Positions 25,406 to 33,712 of a DNA stretch of 39,366 nt are shown one piece after another. Both the position numbers and the translations under genes were made by a program. The notes below the pieces were generated by a model. It was not told where the DNA came from. It worked only from the letters and a program-made list of their open reading frames with translations, and searched no databases. The first letter of the stretch is position 1, and the number at the start of each line of letters is the position of its first letter. The stretch is from positions 1 to 39,366 of the forward strand of contig CACXWH010000043.1 in the NCBI GenBank assembly GCA_902771225.1, in the 5' to 3' direction. Source of the DNA: an uncultured Methanobrevibacter sp. (GTDB lineage Archaea > Methanobacteriota > Methanobacteria > Methanobacteriales > Methanobacteriaceae).

Positions 25406-25418
25406 CTATATATATTTT
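25406..25418 (-). promoter_or_regulatory. TATA box of the DUF2162-ExbB-DUF2149 unit
   Basis: The minus strand reads AAAATATATATAG. It lies just past the terminator of the CobN-like gene, so the three membrane genes can be transcribed on their own. No AGTATTACT element accompanies it. Confidence 0.45.
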
Positions 25419-25424
25419 CATTTC

Positions 25425-25459
25425 AAAAAAAATTAAAAGAATAACAAAATGTTATTCTT
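25425..25459 (-). terminator. Intrinsic terminator of the CobN-like gene
   Basis: AAGAATAAC-ATTTT-GTTATTCTT on the minus strand (25437-25459), a perfect 9-bp stem, runs straight into a T-rich tract (25425-25436). Confidence 0.8.
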
Positions 25460-25462
25460 GAG

Positions 25463-28400
25463 TTAAAATTCATCTTCTTTACTTTTATTTCTAAAGTATC
25501 CTATAGCAAATATTCCTACTAAAACAATCACACATATCAACAATTGTATTGACATAGATTTTTCAGTTGTTGTACTACTGCTTGAAATTGATTTTTCAAC
25601 TTCATAACTTTTTGATGCTGCATCTTCACCACTTTCTCCAGTATTATCTAAAGCATTTACTTCAGATGAACTGGAAGCAGTAGCAGAATGAGATGCAGAT
25701 TCACCGACACTAGCTGCATTTTGACCGGTGCTTCTACCGGAAGTTGAACTGTCAGATTTTAAAGTTGATGAAGAAGAGTTTGATGCCACATTTGCATTGC
25801 TGGCATTAGCACCTGAATTCTGACTTGCATCTGAATCTGAAGAATGCGGATCCGGGTTGTCCTGGAAATTAATTGGGTTGAAGAAGTTATTATGAGTTGC
25901 TTGGAAAAGCTGGTCTGCAAATTTGGCAAGTAAATCAGGATTAATAAAATCTACTGCCCATTGCATCATAGCAATATTTCCACAACTACAGTCACAGCAT
26001 GCAACACCATTAGCAATTACGGCTTCAGCCCATTGATTAGCAATATTAGATAATGTAGCTGAATCAGTTTTCCAGTAACCCTCATAAGCAGCGGTCAACA
26101 TTGTACCTGCAGAAGATATGAATGCATAATTGTTATTTCCAGTTTTTAACCAATCACTAACACCAATTCCATATTTGTCATTGAAATAGACATTGTAAGC
26201 GTCATCCCACATGTAATTTGAAACCGCTTCAGGTCTTGTTACGGACCATCCAAGCAAATCAGTTAAGAATTTGTTTGAAATATATCTTGCACCGCTGTAA
26301 CCTTCCTGCATCATTCCACTAATCCAATCAGGGTTTGAATATCTGGTAAGTATTTCTTTTGCAATAGCCTGTTCAATGGATGTAGTATATGGAGTGTTTT
26401 TATTACCATACATCAATACATTCATTTTAGGAGTATTTCCATTAACGTGAGCCATTGTCATTGAAAGACCTCCCCAGTAATCAAAGAAATCATCATTATC
26501 CAAAACACCATAAACATTGGTGTTACGGCTGACTATTAAATCATTAGTATTGTTTAATGCTCTTAAGAATACTAAAGGATTGGTTTCTCCCCAATAGAAT
26601 TTGGAGTACATGTTACCCATTCTTCCTAAGTAAAATTCAGCCAGTTCATCAGTATTATTCCAAGTCCAACTTAAAGATACTGATTTTGCTATTCCCGCAC
26701 CATAATCACCGTTAGGCGGTGCAAAAATACGGGTGATTGCATATTCAGCAGCATAAGTAGTATTATAACCTAATTGTTTATAATAAATGAAATCATTTAC
26801 CCAATGTTTTGCAACACTGTTTTCTTCAAATGTTTCTTTACCTACACCATAATAATCAATACTAGCTACAATATGCTCCAATCCCTCTTTCATATCATTA
26901 TAATAAGGATTTGTCTTTAAAGCCCCATCATTCAATATTGTAAAGTAGGATCTTGCCAATGCAACTCTAAATGCATTATCCATTAAAATAGCTTGTGTTG
27001 AATATAAATCTCTAAAGTTACCACTTGTAATGACAGTTACGTCAATTCTTTTCTTAGCCCATCCATCAGGACGAGTCAAATCATTTAATTTAATGTAACT
27101 TGGCATTAAGTTTGTTTTTGTCCCAACACTTACTTCTTCATCGTGTTCGTGGTCATCATGATCTTCATCATTGCCCACCTGGACATATCCACCAGCACTT
27201 GGTGATGATGAATAAACAGGTTCCATACCAAGTAAATATAAAACAACTGAAATTAATGCTCCATCATCTCTTGCAGTTTCAACACACCAAATTCCCATTA
27301 CTAGCTTTTCAGTATCATCAGTTAAGCCTTCTAATGCGAGCAATGTTAAAACTCTTCCATATTCATAAGCTTCTTTAGTTGGAAGTTCTTGAGATTGATC
27401 ATGGAAAAAGTTACCCCCGGTTTCAAGTGAATTTATATCTAAGACATCACCTGCAGAACCTGGAGAAATATATTTTCCATTTAATGCTTTGATGAATGAA
27501 TTCATTTCCTGTTCAACAGATGATTGGATTAATGAAATATATAATTTTGCATAATCAAATGTCGCAAGCAAAGATTGTGAATTAACACCTAATACTTGAG
27601 CTACTTCTTCACTTGAATAATATATTAAAGATATTACAACATTTGCTGACAAATTCATCACAACATCTCTTTGAAGGGAATTGAGTTCATCATAGTTTTT
27701 AGAGTATTTTATTTTAGCAATCTCATCATATAGAGAAGTGGTAATTCCATTATAAGTGAATTTTTGTGATAAAGCTGTTGATACTGACAATCCTATATCC
27801 TTATCAGTCCAATTTTGTCCAAGGGCATGTAACCCCCAGGTATAGAGTTCATTTTGAACTGATTTAATGAAAGAATCAACACTTGAAATCAACTCATCTG
27901 ATGTTAAGTTATTGAATGTTTCATTGTTAATGCCCATAGAATGAACATAGTTATTAGTATTAACAAGATACTTGATTTCGGATATAAGTGCATCCTTAGA
28001 ACTTTGATTTAATGCATTTTCATATTCATTTATCAGACCAGCTATTTGTGTCAAATTACCATAAAGTTGAGTATAAGCTAAAGGAGAAGTTAAATGAGAA
28101 ATCATTACAGCAAATCCTCTTCTTTTAGCTTGGATACCTTCTCCAAGACCATCAGAAATATAGAAATAAATTTGTGGAGTTTTACCCACAACAATTGATC
28201 CATAATCTGTTGAAGACAATAAAACCTCTTTACCAGGTAACCATTCGTGAGTAGCGTGTCTTCCAACAAATACCATAGCAGACGGATAATATTCCTGGAA
28301 ATAATAATATGCTGCTAGATATTGATGTGTTGGAGCAACAGCGGTACTGTGGTATAATGCATCAGAATCTGCTTCCCATCCTCTTTGAGGTTCAGGAGCA

Positions 28401-30481
28401 ATGAAAACATTACCAAAAGTCAAACCGGGAATTACAAAGTATTGTGTTCCGTTTCTCCAAACAGTCATAATATTACCTGGAGCTTCACCCCAACCATTTA
28501 AACCAGGAACATTCAAATCAGACCATTGCTGTTTGTATTTTAAGAAAACATTATAATCTGAATCTGATCCGGTAATTAAATACTTTCTTAGAGATGAAAC
28601 AATATTGTCTAAAATAGGAATTGCACGGGATGTGTAATTATCCGGTAATAATGCTACAATTTCACTGTACCAATCAGATAATCTCTCATCCATTGGAGAA
28701 GTATAATCAATGGCTATAGCCCTTCTTGACAATTCTCCAATATATGCAACAGGTCCTTCAACAACTTGCAGTTTAGAAATATCCTCTAAACTTTCAAACC
28801 ATTCCAAATATTCAGAAACAGGAAGTAAAACTACATTTGACCTGTTAGCTAATTTTTCCAATTCACCTGGAGCCCATGTAGCTACATTAATACCGCATTT
28901 AATAATCATGTCTTCCAATTGGCTTGTATTATCCGGTAATTGGCCAACATCATAACCTTCTGATTTTAAAGTCAATAAAAGATTATAAATACTGGTTATA
29001 GAGTCCAAATAACTTGAACCTATATTTTGTTTTCCAGGAGGATAATTATAATAAACCAATGAAACTTTCTTATCTTTATTATTCACATGATTTAAGTCAA
29101 TCCATGAAATAATCCTATCGGTGAATAAGTCAATATTGGTTCCATGAGATTTATATCCTGTTATCTTAGCACCTGTGGTGGCTGAGACTGCATTAGTAAC
29201 ACCACCTACAAAGGTAGCTTCAATAATACCTTGTGCTTCACCAATAGCAACATGCCACCATTTGTCACTCCTGTTTCCAGGAAGACCTGTAGTGCTTAAC
29301 TCCCATTCTTCATTACTTACATAATCAGAATGAACAGCTCTAAATACAGGTACCCCTGATGTTTCGAAATACTCAGTTACTTTATCAAATAATGTTCCTC
29401 CAATACCATAAGCAGGCATTGAAATAATAGCATCAACATAACTCTGGTAATTTGATGAATTTTCTAAAAATGATTCATAATCCGGAGCATTAGTAAAGTA
29501 TTCAACCATAACTTTTAGTTGATCATCGGACCCTCCTGCTGCAACTACAGGAATAACATTAACGCCTTTAGATTCTAAAGATTCAATTAATGCATAATAT
29601 GGCTCCAAAGCTGCACTGGACACATACATATTACTTTCAAGTAAACCAACAGTATAATTTCTTGAAGAATCGAAATATAAATTCATATATTCCTTTAAAG
29701 TCATGTATCTGTCCCTATATAACCCATATTGATAAGATTCATGAAATACTGGAGCATTATAGTTACAATAATAACCGCAAGCATTTAATGCCCACAATAT
29801 TTGGTTAACTGAATTTTCCTTATCGTTGCAATCTTTATATAAAACTGCTTGGTTAAATAAAGAGTTTACTTTATTGCCTTTTCCATTGGTCAGATAATCA
29901 CTAACAGTTGTATATGCTTGACCTCTTTTTGTTGTTTGGAAATATTCATTTAGATAATCACTTGTGAATATTTCATCATTGAAGATTTTATGATAATTTA
30001 TAGTAGAATTTTTAACTAAATTAAATGTTTTAATCTGTGAAGATGAAGAACTTTCCAATACAAGAAACATCTCTTTATTTGAAAGATTAGGATATTTAAC
30101 TAACAGGTTTGTAAATACTGAATCTGCATCAGTTGTCAACCAATTAGCTATTACAATATCACTTGTATTAACTAAATTAAACAATTCTTCTTCTTTCATT
30201 GTAGAAATTTGAGCCGAACTTCTGACTTGTATATTAACATCAGAATAGTTCTTTAATACTTCATTTGCTGCAGAATCAAGAATATTTGTTCCACTATTAT
30301 CACTAATAAGGAGCATTGTTTTATTATATGCTTGATTTTGAGAGCTTAGGCTATCTGTTTGGACAGTTGTATTTTCATCCAAAGCAAATGTAGCATTAAT
30401 ACAACTCAAAAATAAAACAAATAAAATAATTAAAATTGCTATATTTTTTAAATTAAAAGCAACAATTTTACTCTTAATTAT
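25463..30481 (-). CDS. Secreted, membrane-anchored CobN/magnesium-chelatase-H-like protein
   Basis: CobN/BchH-type proteins are the large, tetrapyrrole-binding subunits of ATP-dependent chelatases and normally act in the cytoplasm. The core is clear: HEWLPGK (H745), IYFYISDGLGEGIQAKRRG, WAKKRIDVTVITSGNFRDLY and NPDWISGMMQEGYSGA, followed by a GWSVTRPEAVSNYMWDDAYN block. It has 1672 residues against about 1200-1300, and secreted-protein features: an N-terminal signal peptide, a Ser/Thr-rich linker and a C-terminal transmembrane helix with a KSKEDEF tail. A His/Asp-rich insert (H1108, H1111, H1113) and CCDCSC (1495-1500) may bind metal. Numbering uses ATA 30479-30481, six bases after GGAGGT; the first standard start, TTG 30407-30409, would cut the signal peptide. 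The ATP-hydrolysing chelatase subunits are not in the window. Role inferred: surface capture or metal handling of a tetrapyrrole. Confidence 0.85.
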   Translation of the reverse strand: MIKSKIVAFNLKNIAILIILFVLFLSCINATFALDENTTVQTDSLSSQNQAYNKTMLLISDNSGTNILDSAANEVLKNYSDVNIQVRSSAQISTMKEEELFNLVNTSDIVIANWLTTDADSVFTNLLVKYPNLSNKEMFLVLESSSSSQIKTFNLVKNSTINYHKIFNDEIFTSDYLNEYFQTTKRGQAYTTVSDYLTNGKGNKVNSLFNQAVLYKDCNDKENSVNQILWALNACGYYCNYNAPVFHESYQYGLYRDRYMTLKEYMNLYFDSSRNYTVGLLESNMYVSSAALEPYYALIESLESKGVNVIPVVAAGGSDDQLKVMVEYFTNAPDYESFLENSSNYQSYVDAIISMPAYGIGGTLFDKVTEYFETSGVPVFRAVHSDYVSNEEWELSTTGLPGNRSDKWWHVAIGEAQGIIEATFVGGVTNAVSATTGAKITGYKSHGTNIDLFTDRIISWIDLNHVNNKDKKVSLVYYNYPPGKQNIGSSYLDSITSIYNLLLTLKSEGYDVGQLPDNTSQLEDMIIKCGINVATWAPGELEKLANRSNVVLLPVSEYLEWFESLEDISKLQVVEGPVAYIGELSRRAIAIDYTSPMDERLSDWYSEIVALLPDNYTSRAIPILDNIVSSLRKYLITGSDSDYNVFLKYKQQWSDLNVPGLNGWGEAPGNIMTVWRNGTQYFVIPGLTFGNVFIAPEPQRGWEADSDALYHSTAVAPTHQYLAAYYYFQEYYPSAMVFVGRHATHEWLPGKEVLLSSTDYGSIVVGKTPQIYFYISDGLGEGIQAKRRGFAVMISHLTSPLAYTQLYGNLTQIAGLINEYENALNQSSKDALISEIKYLVNTNNYVHSMGINNETFNNLTSDELISSVDSFIKSVQNELYTWGLHALGQNWTDKDIGLSVSTALSQKFTYNGITTSLYDEIAKIKYSKNYDELNSLQRDVVMNLSANVVISLIYYSSEEVAQVLGVNSQSLLATFDYAKLYISLIQSSVEQEMNSFIKALNGKYISPGSAGDVLDINSLETGGNFFHDQSQELPTKEAYEYGRVLTLLALEGLTDDTEKLVMGIWCVETARDDGALISVVLYLLGMEPVYSSSPSAGGYVQVGNDEDHDDHEHDEEVSVGTKTNLMPSYIKLNDLTRPDGWAKKRIDVTVITSGNFRDLYSTQAILMDNAFRVALARSYFTILNDGALKTNPYYNDMKEGLEHIVASIDYYGVGKETFEENSVAKHWVNDFIYYKQLGYNTTYAAEYAITRIFAPPNGDYGAGIAKSVSLSWTWNNTDELAEFYLGRMGNMYSKFYWGETNPLVFLRALNNTNDLIVSRNTNVYGVLDNDDFFDYWGGLSMTMAHVNGNTPKMNVLMYGNKNTPYTTSIEQAIAKEILTRYSNPDWISGMMQEGYSGARYISNKFLTDLLGWSVTRPEAVSNYMWDDAYNVYFNDKYGIGVSDWLKTGNNNYAFISSAGTMLTAAYEGYWKTDSATLSNIANQWAEAVIANGVACCDCSCGNIAMMQWAVDFINPDLLAKFADQLFQATHNNFFNPINFQDNPDPHSSDSDASQNSGANASNANVASNSSSSTLKSDSSTSGRSTGQNAASVGESASHSATASSSSEVNALDNTGESGEDAASKSYEVEKSISSSSTTTEKSMSIQLLICVIVLVGIFAIGYFRNKSKEDEF

Positions 30482-30556
30482 ATTAAAACCTCCATAGAAA
30501 AGAACTTTATTTAATTCTTTTCATGATTAATATTATTTTTATTATTAATATAATTA

Positions 30557-30602
30557 ATTAAAGTATTACTAATCATATAAAAAATAGTTAAAAAGTATTA
30601 CT
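30557..30602 (-). promoter_or_regulatory. Paired AGTATTACT element before the CobN-like gene
   Basis: The 15-mer ATTAAAGTATTACTA (plus strand, 30557-30571) is followed by a second AGTATTACT at 30594-30602, exactly 32 bases on. The near-palindromic core AGTA-T-TACT sits next to the TATA-like element (30546-30556). The same 15-mer precedes the two DUF3344-like genes. Confidence 0.65.
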
Positions 30603-30603
30603 T

Positions 30604-30633
30604 AAAAAAAGAAGATGGATGATAAAATCATCC
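30604..30633 (-). terminator. Intrinsic terminator of the 980-residue surface protein gene
   Basis: GGATGA-TTTTA-TCATCC (30617-30633) on the minus strand contains the TGA stop codon in its first arm and is followed by TTTTTTT at 30604-30610. Confidence 0.8.
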
Positions 30634-33570
30634 AGTAATTGTTATTTTGTTTGCAATATTGGATCCATCATAACTGGAGGTTATAACGTATTCACCTGCA
30701 GGCAAGTTAATTTTTAATGCAGCTTGTCCATTATCGTCTGTCTTTTTATTATAAAATACTCCGTTGATGTTGAATTGTACAATAGCATTAGCCAAAGGTT
30801 TTCCTTGACCATCAACTAAAACAGCTTTAAATTGGGATCCATCTTTGTACTTCATTGAAAGGTCTGAAGCCTTTAAAACTGGTAAGACAGTAATATCGTT
30901 TGATACACTGCATCCCTCATACATTGCAGTAATAATGTATTGTTCTGGTTGTAAGTTAATATTTAATCTGGCAATTCCTGATTCGTTGGTTTTCCTTTCA
31001 TACATTACACCGTTAATGTTGAAAGTAACAGTTTTTCCTGCACCTACAGGATTGCCGTCATCGCCTAATATTTTTACATAGTATTGGGAAGCATTTTTGT
31101 AGTATTTAACCAAATCCTTATTCTCAACAATTTTTGAGATAACTTTAATATTATTAGCCGCCTTTTCTCCAGTTACAGGATTAATTGCAGTTATAACATA
31201 GTCTTTTGCAGGCAGATTAAGATTTAATTTAGCCAAACCTTTATCACCAGATACTTTACGCTCGTAAAATACACCATTGATGTTGAAGTTAACTACAGTT
31301 CCATCAGACAAATATTTACCTTCGCTGTTGCGGAATGTTGCATAGTATTGGGTTGCGTTTCGATAGATTTTAACAACATCAGTACCGTTTACTGTCGGTA
31401 AAATTGTTACAAGAGATTTGACTGTAGTATTGGCAACCGTGGTAGTTACATTATACTTTCCGCTGATAATTCCAAGAGCAATGCTTGCAGTACCTTTTTC
31501 ATCAGTGGTTTTGGTATAAGTTTTACCATTAATATTAATATTTACTGATTGATTAAATACCGGACTGCCCGCATAATCAGTTACTGTTACAACAAATCTT
31601 TCAGGCCCATTATAATATTTTTTTACATCAGGTGCATCAACCACTAAAGAATCGCCGTGTTCAACAACAACCATTTGGTGTAGGCCTAAAATTGTTGAAC
31701 CCGTTGCTTCAAAGTAAACATAAGTATTATTTGAGTTCAAATCAGCATTGAATGTATCAAATGAATTAGCGGTTCCATTCCAAACATTGCTGTAAAGTCT
31801 ATCGTTGATAATTAAGTTACCTTCACCATTTTGAGCACTGGCAGCAAATACATATAAAATAGCCTTTCCGTCAACTGTTTCAAAGTTTCTATCAAAACCG
31901 GCAGGTAAATTCTTATTATTTGTTTTAGACAATAAATCAGCTTCCTCTAAAATATAAACTGTTTTTTTAACAATATTTTTATCATTATTTGTTAAAATTA
32001 TTAAGTTACTTGGATAAACTGCAGCATTACCTGAATTTTTATTGAATTCAAAAGTATTTACGCCATCAACGACAAAATCAGTAACATTATAAACAACCAA
32101 ACCGTATCCATATGTACCATAAATACCTAAGTTGGACTGGTCACGGTAAGAAGCTACAGGAACAATAGTTTTACCGTTGAATGTGGTGTTCCAAGTGTTA
32201 AAATCACCATCGATAGCTTTATCCCAATTATATGGAACATATAACAATGCTTTGCCAACTTTTCCATCAGCCAAATCAACATCATATACATCGGCCCTGT
32301 TAGTAGCACTACCTGCACTATATTCAGTACTATTTAAAACAATGACATTTCCAGTGACATTAAATTCTCTGAAAGTAGGATTAGCTTTAGGGTATTCAAA
32401 GTCTTTACCCAAATTACCATTATATAAAACAACAAATGAAACATTTGTTGAGTTTAAAATATTTCCTTCCATATCTTCTACAACAAGAGAATAGTTTTCA
32501 TATTTATTTCTATTTCCACCAGTCAAATGAATATTTTCTGAATAAAATGGAATTTTATTATTATATAATTTTACTATAGCATTGATGTCTTTTTTAGATA
32601 AGATTTCCATTGTTAAATTATTTGAAACACCAGCATATAATGTATCTTTATATTCCGGTGTTAATGTGGCAATCACTTCATTATAAGATTTATCTATTTT
32701 TAATAATTGAACAACAGATTTAAAAGAACCATAACCGCTTGATGATGGAGTATATGAGTAATTTGTATCAACACCCATTTCAAAACTATCGGTTATATTC
32801 CATTTATCATATATGAAATAATTTCCCTGATTTTCATAAATTGGGTCATATAACAATTCATCATTAATCTTAGATACTGCATTATATGAAGACAATGCAA
32901 TATTTTCAAAAGTCACTTCATCATATTCTCCTTTGAAACCTTTTGTATTGATTAAATTTGAACGCATAGATTGTGTCCAGGATTGTCCAACATTTAACCA
33001 ATATGTTATTTCATCTTTATCTGCATCATCATAAGCCAATACTAAAGCTATTAATTTAATTCTGCCATCAAAATTATAACCTTCTTTTTTAGTATTTTCA
33101 ACAGATATTTTAATAGTATCTCCTGAAGATAAGTTTTTCACATTATCTGTAATGTCAAAGGTAGATTGATAGTCAGAAAACTGTTTTGTAGTATGGTTAT
33201 TAATCCTATAAACCATAGGATCGTTCGCCATATCCTTATCACAATATAAATCTTCATAGCCCAATATTTTCAATCCGTTAACTGTATTCAATGTAATGTT
33301 AGAATATAATGCATAAGTGGGAGCACCACTTCCAGAATAAGTGCTAACAATTACATCAGCAGATTGAATTTGTTCAACATCCTCAGGGATAGTATATTCC
33401 AAACTTCCGGATTCTTTAAATGGATTTGAAGAATAAATAACTACATCCCCGGAGACTGTTCCGTTTTCAACTTGAGTCATAGCAGGCATTTCATCAGCAA
33501 AAACTGCGCCCGAAGTTATTATAATTAAAAATAAAACAAAAAAACATAACATGAAAATTTTAAAATTCAT
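30628..33570 (-). CDS. Secreted DUF3344-like surface protein with Ig-like repeats
   Basis: A 980-residue secreted protein. The signal peptide (MNFKIFMLCFFVLFLIIIT, cleavage after VFA) is followed by an N-terminal domain with NVGQSWT, then one large module (FNTWNTTFNG, SYRDQSNLG, YGYGLVVYNVTD, EGNLIIND) that I assign to the DUF3344 group. Four Ig-like repeats of about 90 residues end the protein, three sharing F-N-I-N-G-V-x-Y with K-N-x-x-P-x-x-Y-x-I-T-type strand ends. There is no C-terminal membrane helix or pseudomurein-binding repeat, so attachment is unclear. The ATG at 33568-33570 lies six bases after GGGGG; a TTG two codons earlier overlaps that spacer. It shares repeats and promoter element with the next, larger gene. 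Function unknown. Confidence 0.78.
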   Translation of the reverse strand: MNFKIFMLCFFVLFLIIITSGAVFADEMPAMTQVENGTVSGDVVIYSSNPFKESGSLEYTIPEDVEQIQSADVIVSTYSGSGAPTYALYSNITLNTVNGLKILGYEDLYCDKDMANDPMVYRINNHTTKQFSDYQSTFDITDNVKNLSSGDTIKISVENTKKEGYNFDGRIKLIALVLAYDDADKDEITYWLNVGQSWTQSMRSNLINTKGFKGEYDEVTFENIALSSYNAVSKINDELLYDPIYENQGNYFIYDKWNITDSFEMGVDTNYSYTPSSSGYGSFKSVVQLLKIDKSYNEVIATLTPEYKDTLYAGVSNNLTMEILSKKDINAIVKLYNNKIPFYSENIHLTGGNRNKYENYSLVVEDMEGNILNSTNVSFVVLYNGNLGKDFEYPKANPTFREFNVTGNVIVLNSTEYSAGSATNRADVYDVDLADGKVGKALLYVPYNWDKAIDGDFNTWNTTFNGKTIVPVASYRDQSNLGIYGTYGYGLVVYNVTDFVVDGVNTFEFNKNSGNAAVYPSNLIILTNNDKNIVKKTVYILEEADLLSKTNNKNLPAGFDRNFETVDGKAILYVFAASAQNGEGNLIINDRLYSNVWNGTANSFDTFNADLNSNNTYVYFEATGSTILGLHQMVVVEHGDSLVVDAPDVKKYYNGPERFVVTVTDYAGSPVFNQSVNININGKTYTKTTDEKGTASIALGIISGKYNVTTTVANTTVKSLVTILPTVNGTDVVKIYRNATQYYATFRNSEGKYLSDGTVVNFNINGVFYERKVSGDKGLAKLNLNLPAKDYVITAINPVTGEKAANNIKVISKIVENKDLVKYYKNASQYYVKILGDDGNPVGAGKTVTFNINGVMYERKTNESGIARLNINLQPEQYIITAMYEGCSVSNDITVLPVLKASDLSMKYKDGSQFKAVLVDGQGKPLANAIVQFNINGVFYNKKTDDNGQAALKINLPAGEYVITSSYDGSNIANKITITG

Positions 33571-33628
33571 TTTCAACCCCCATTAATATTTACAATAAAA
33601 ATTTTTTAAAAAATAATATATAAATATA

Positions 33629-33674
33629 ATTAAAGTATTACTAAAATTGTAAAAATGCTAAAAAAAGTATTACA
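33629..33674 (-). promoter_or_regulatory. Paired AGTATTAC element before the 980-residue gene
   Basis: ATTAAAGTATTACTA lies at 33629-33643 (plus strand) and a second core, AGTATTACA, at 33666-33674, again 32 bases apart. The TATA box (minus strand ATTTATATATT, 33615-33625) is immediately downstream. Confidence 0.65.
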
Positions 33675-33680
33675 AAAAAT

Positions 33681-33712
33681 AAAAAAAAGAAGAGAAGTTT
33701 AAATAACTTCCC
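33681..33712 (-). terminator. Intrinsic terminator of the 1752-residue surface protein gene
   Basis: GGGAAGTT-ATTTA-AACTTCTC (33692-33712, minus strand; one G-T pair) begins directly after the stop codon and is followed by TTCTTTTTTTT. Confidence 0.75.

Noticed and set aside
25463-30481. Calling the CobN-like protein the cobaltochelatase of cobalamin synthesis
   Set aside because: It has a signal peptide, a C-terminal membrane anchor and no chelatase ATPase genes beside it, unlike a biosynthetic cytoplasmic CobN.
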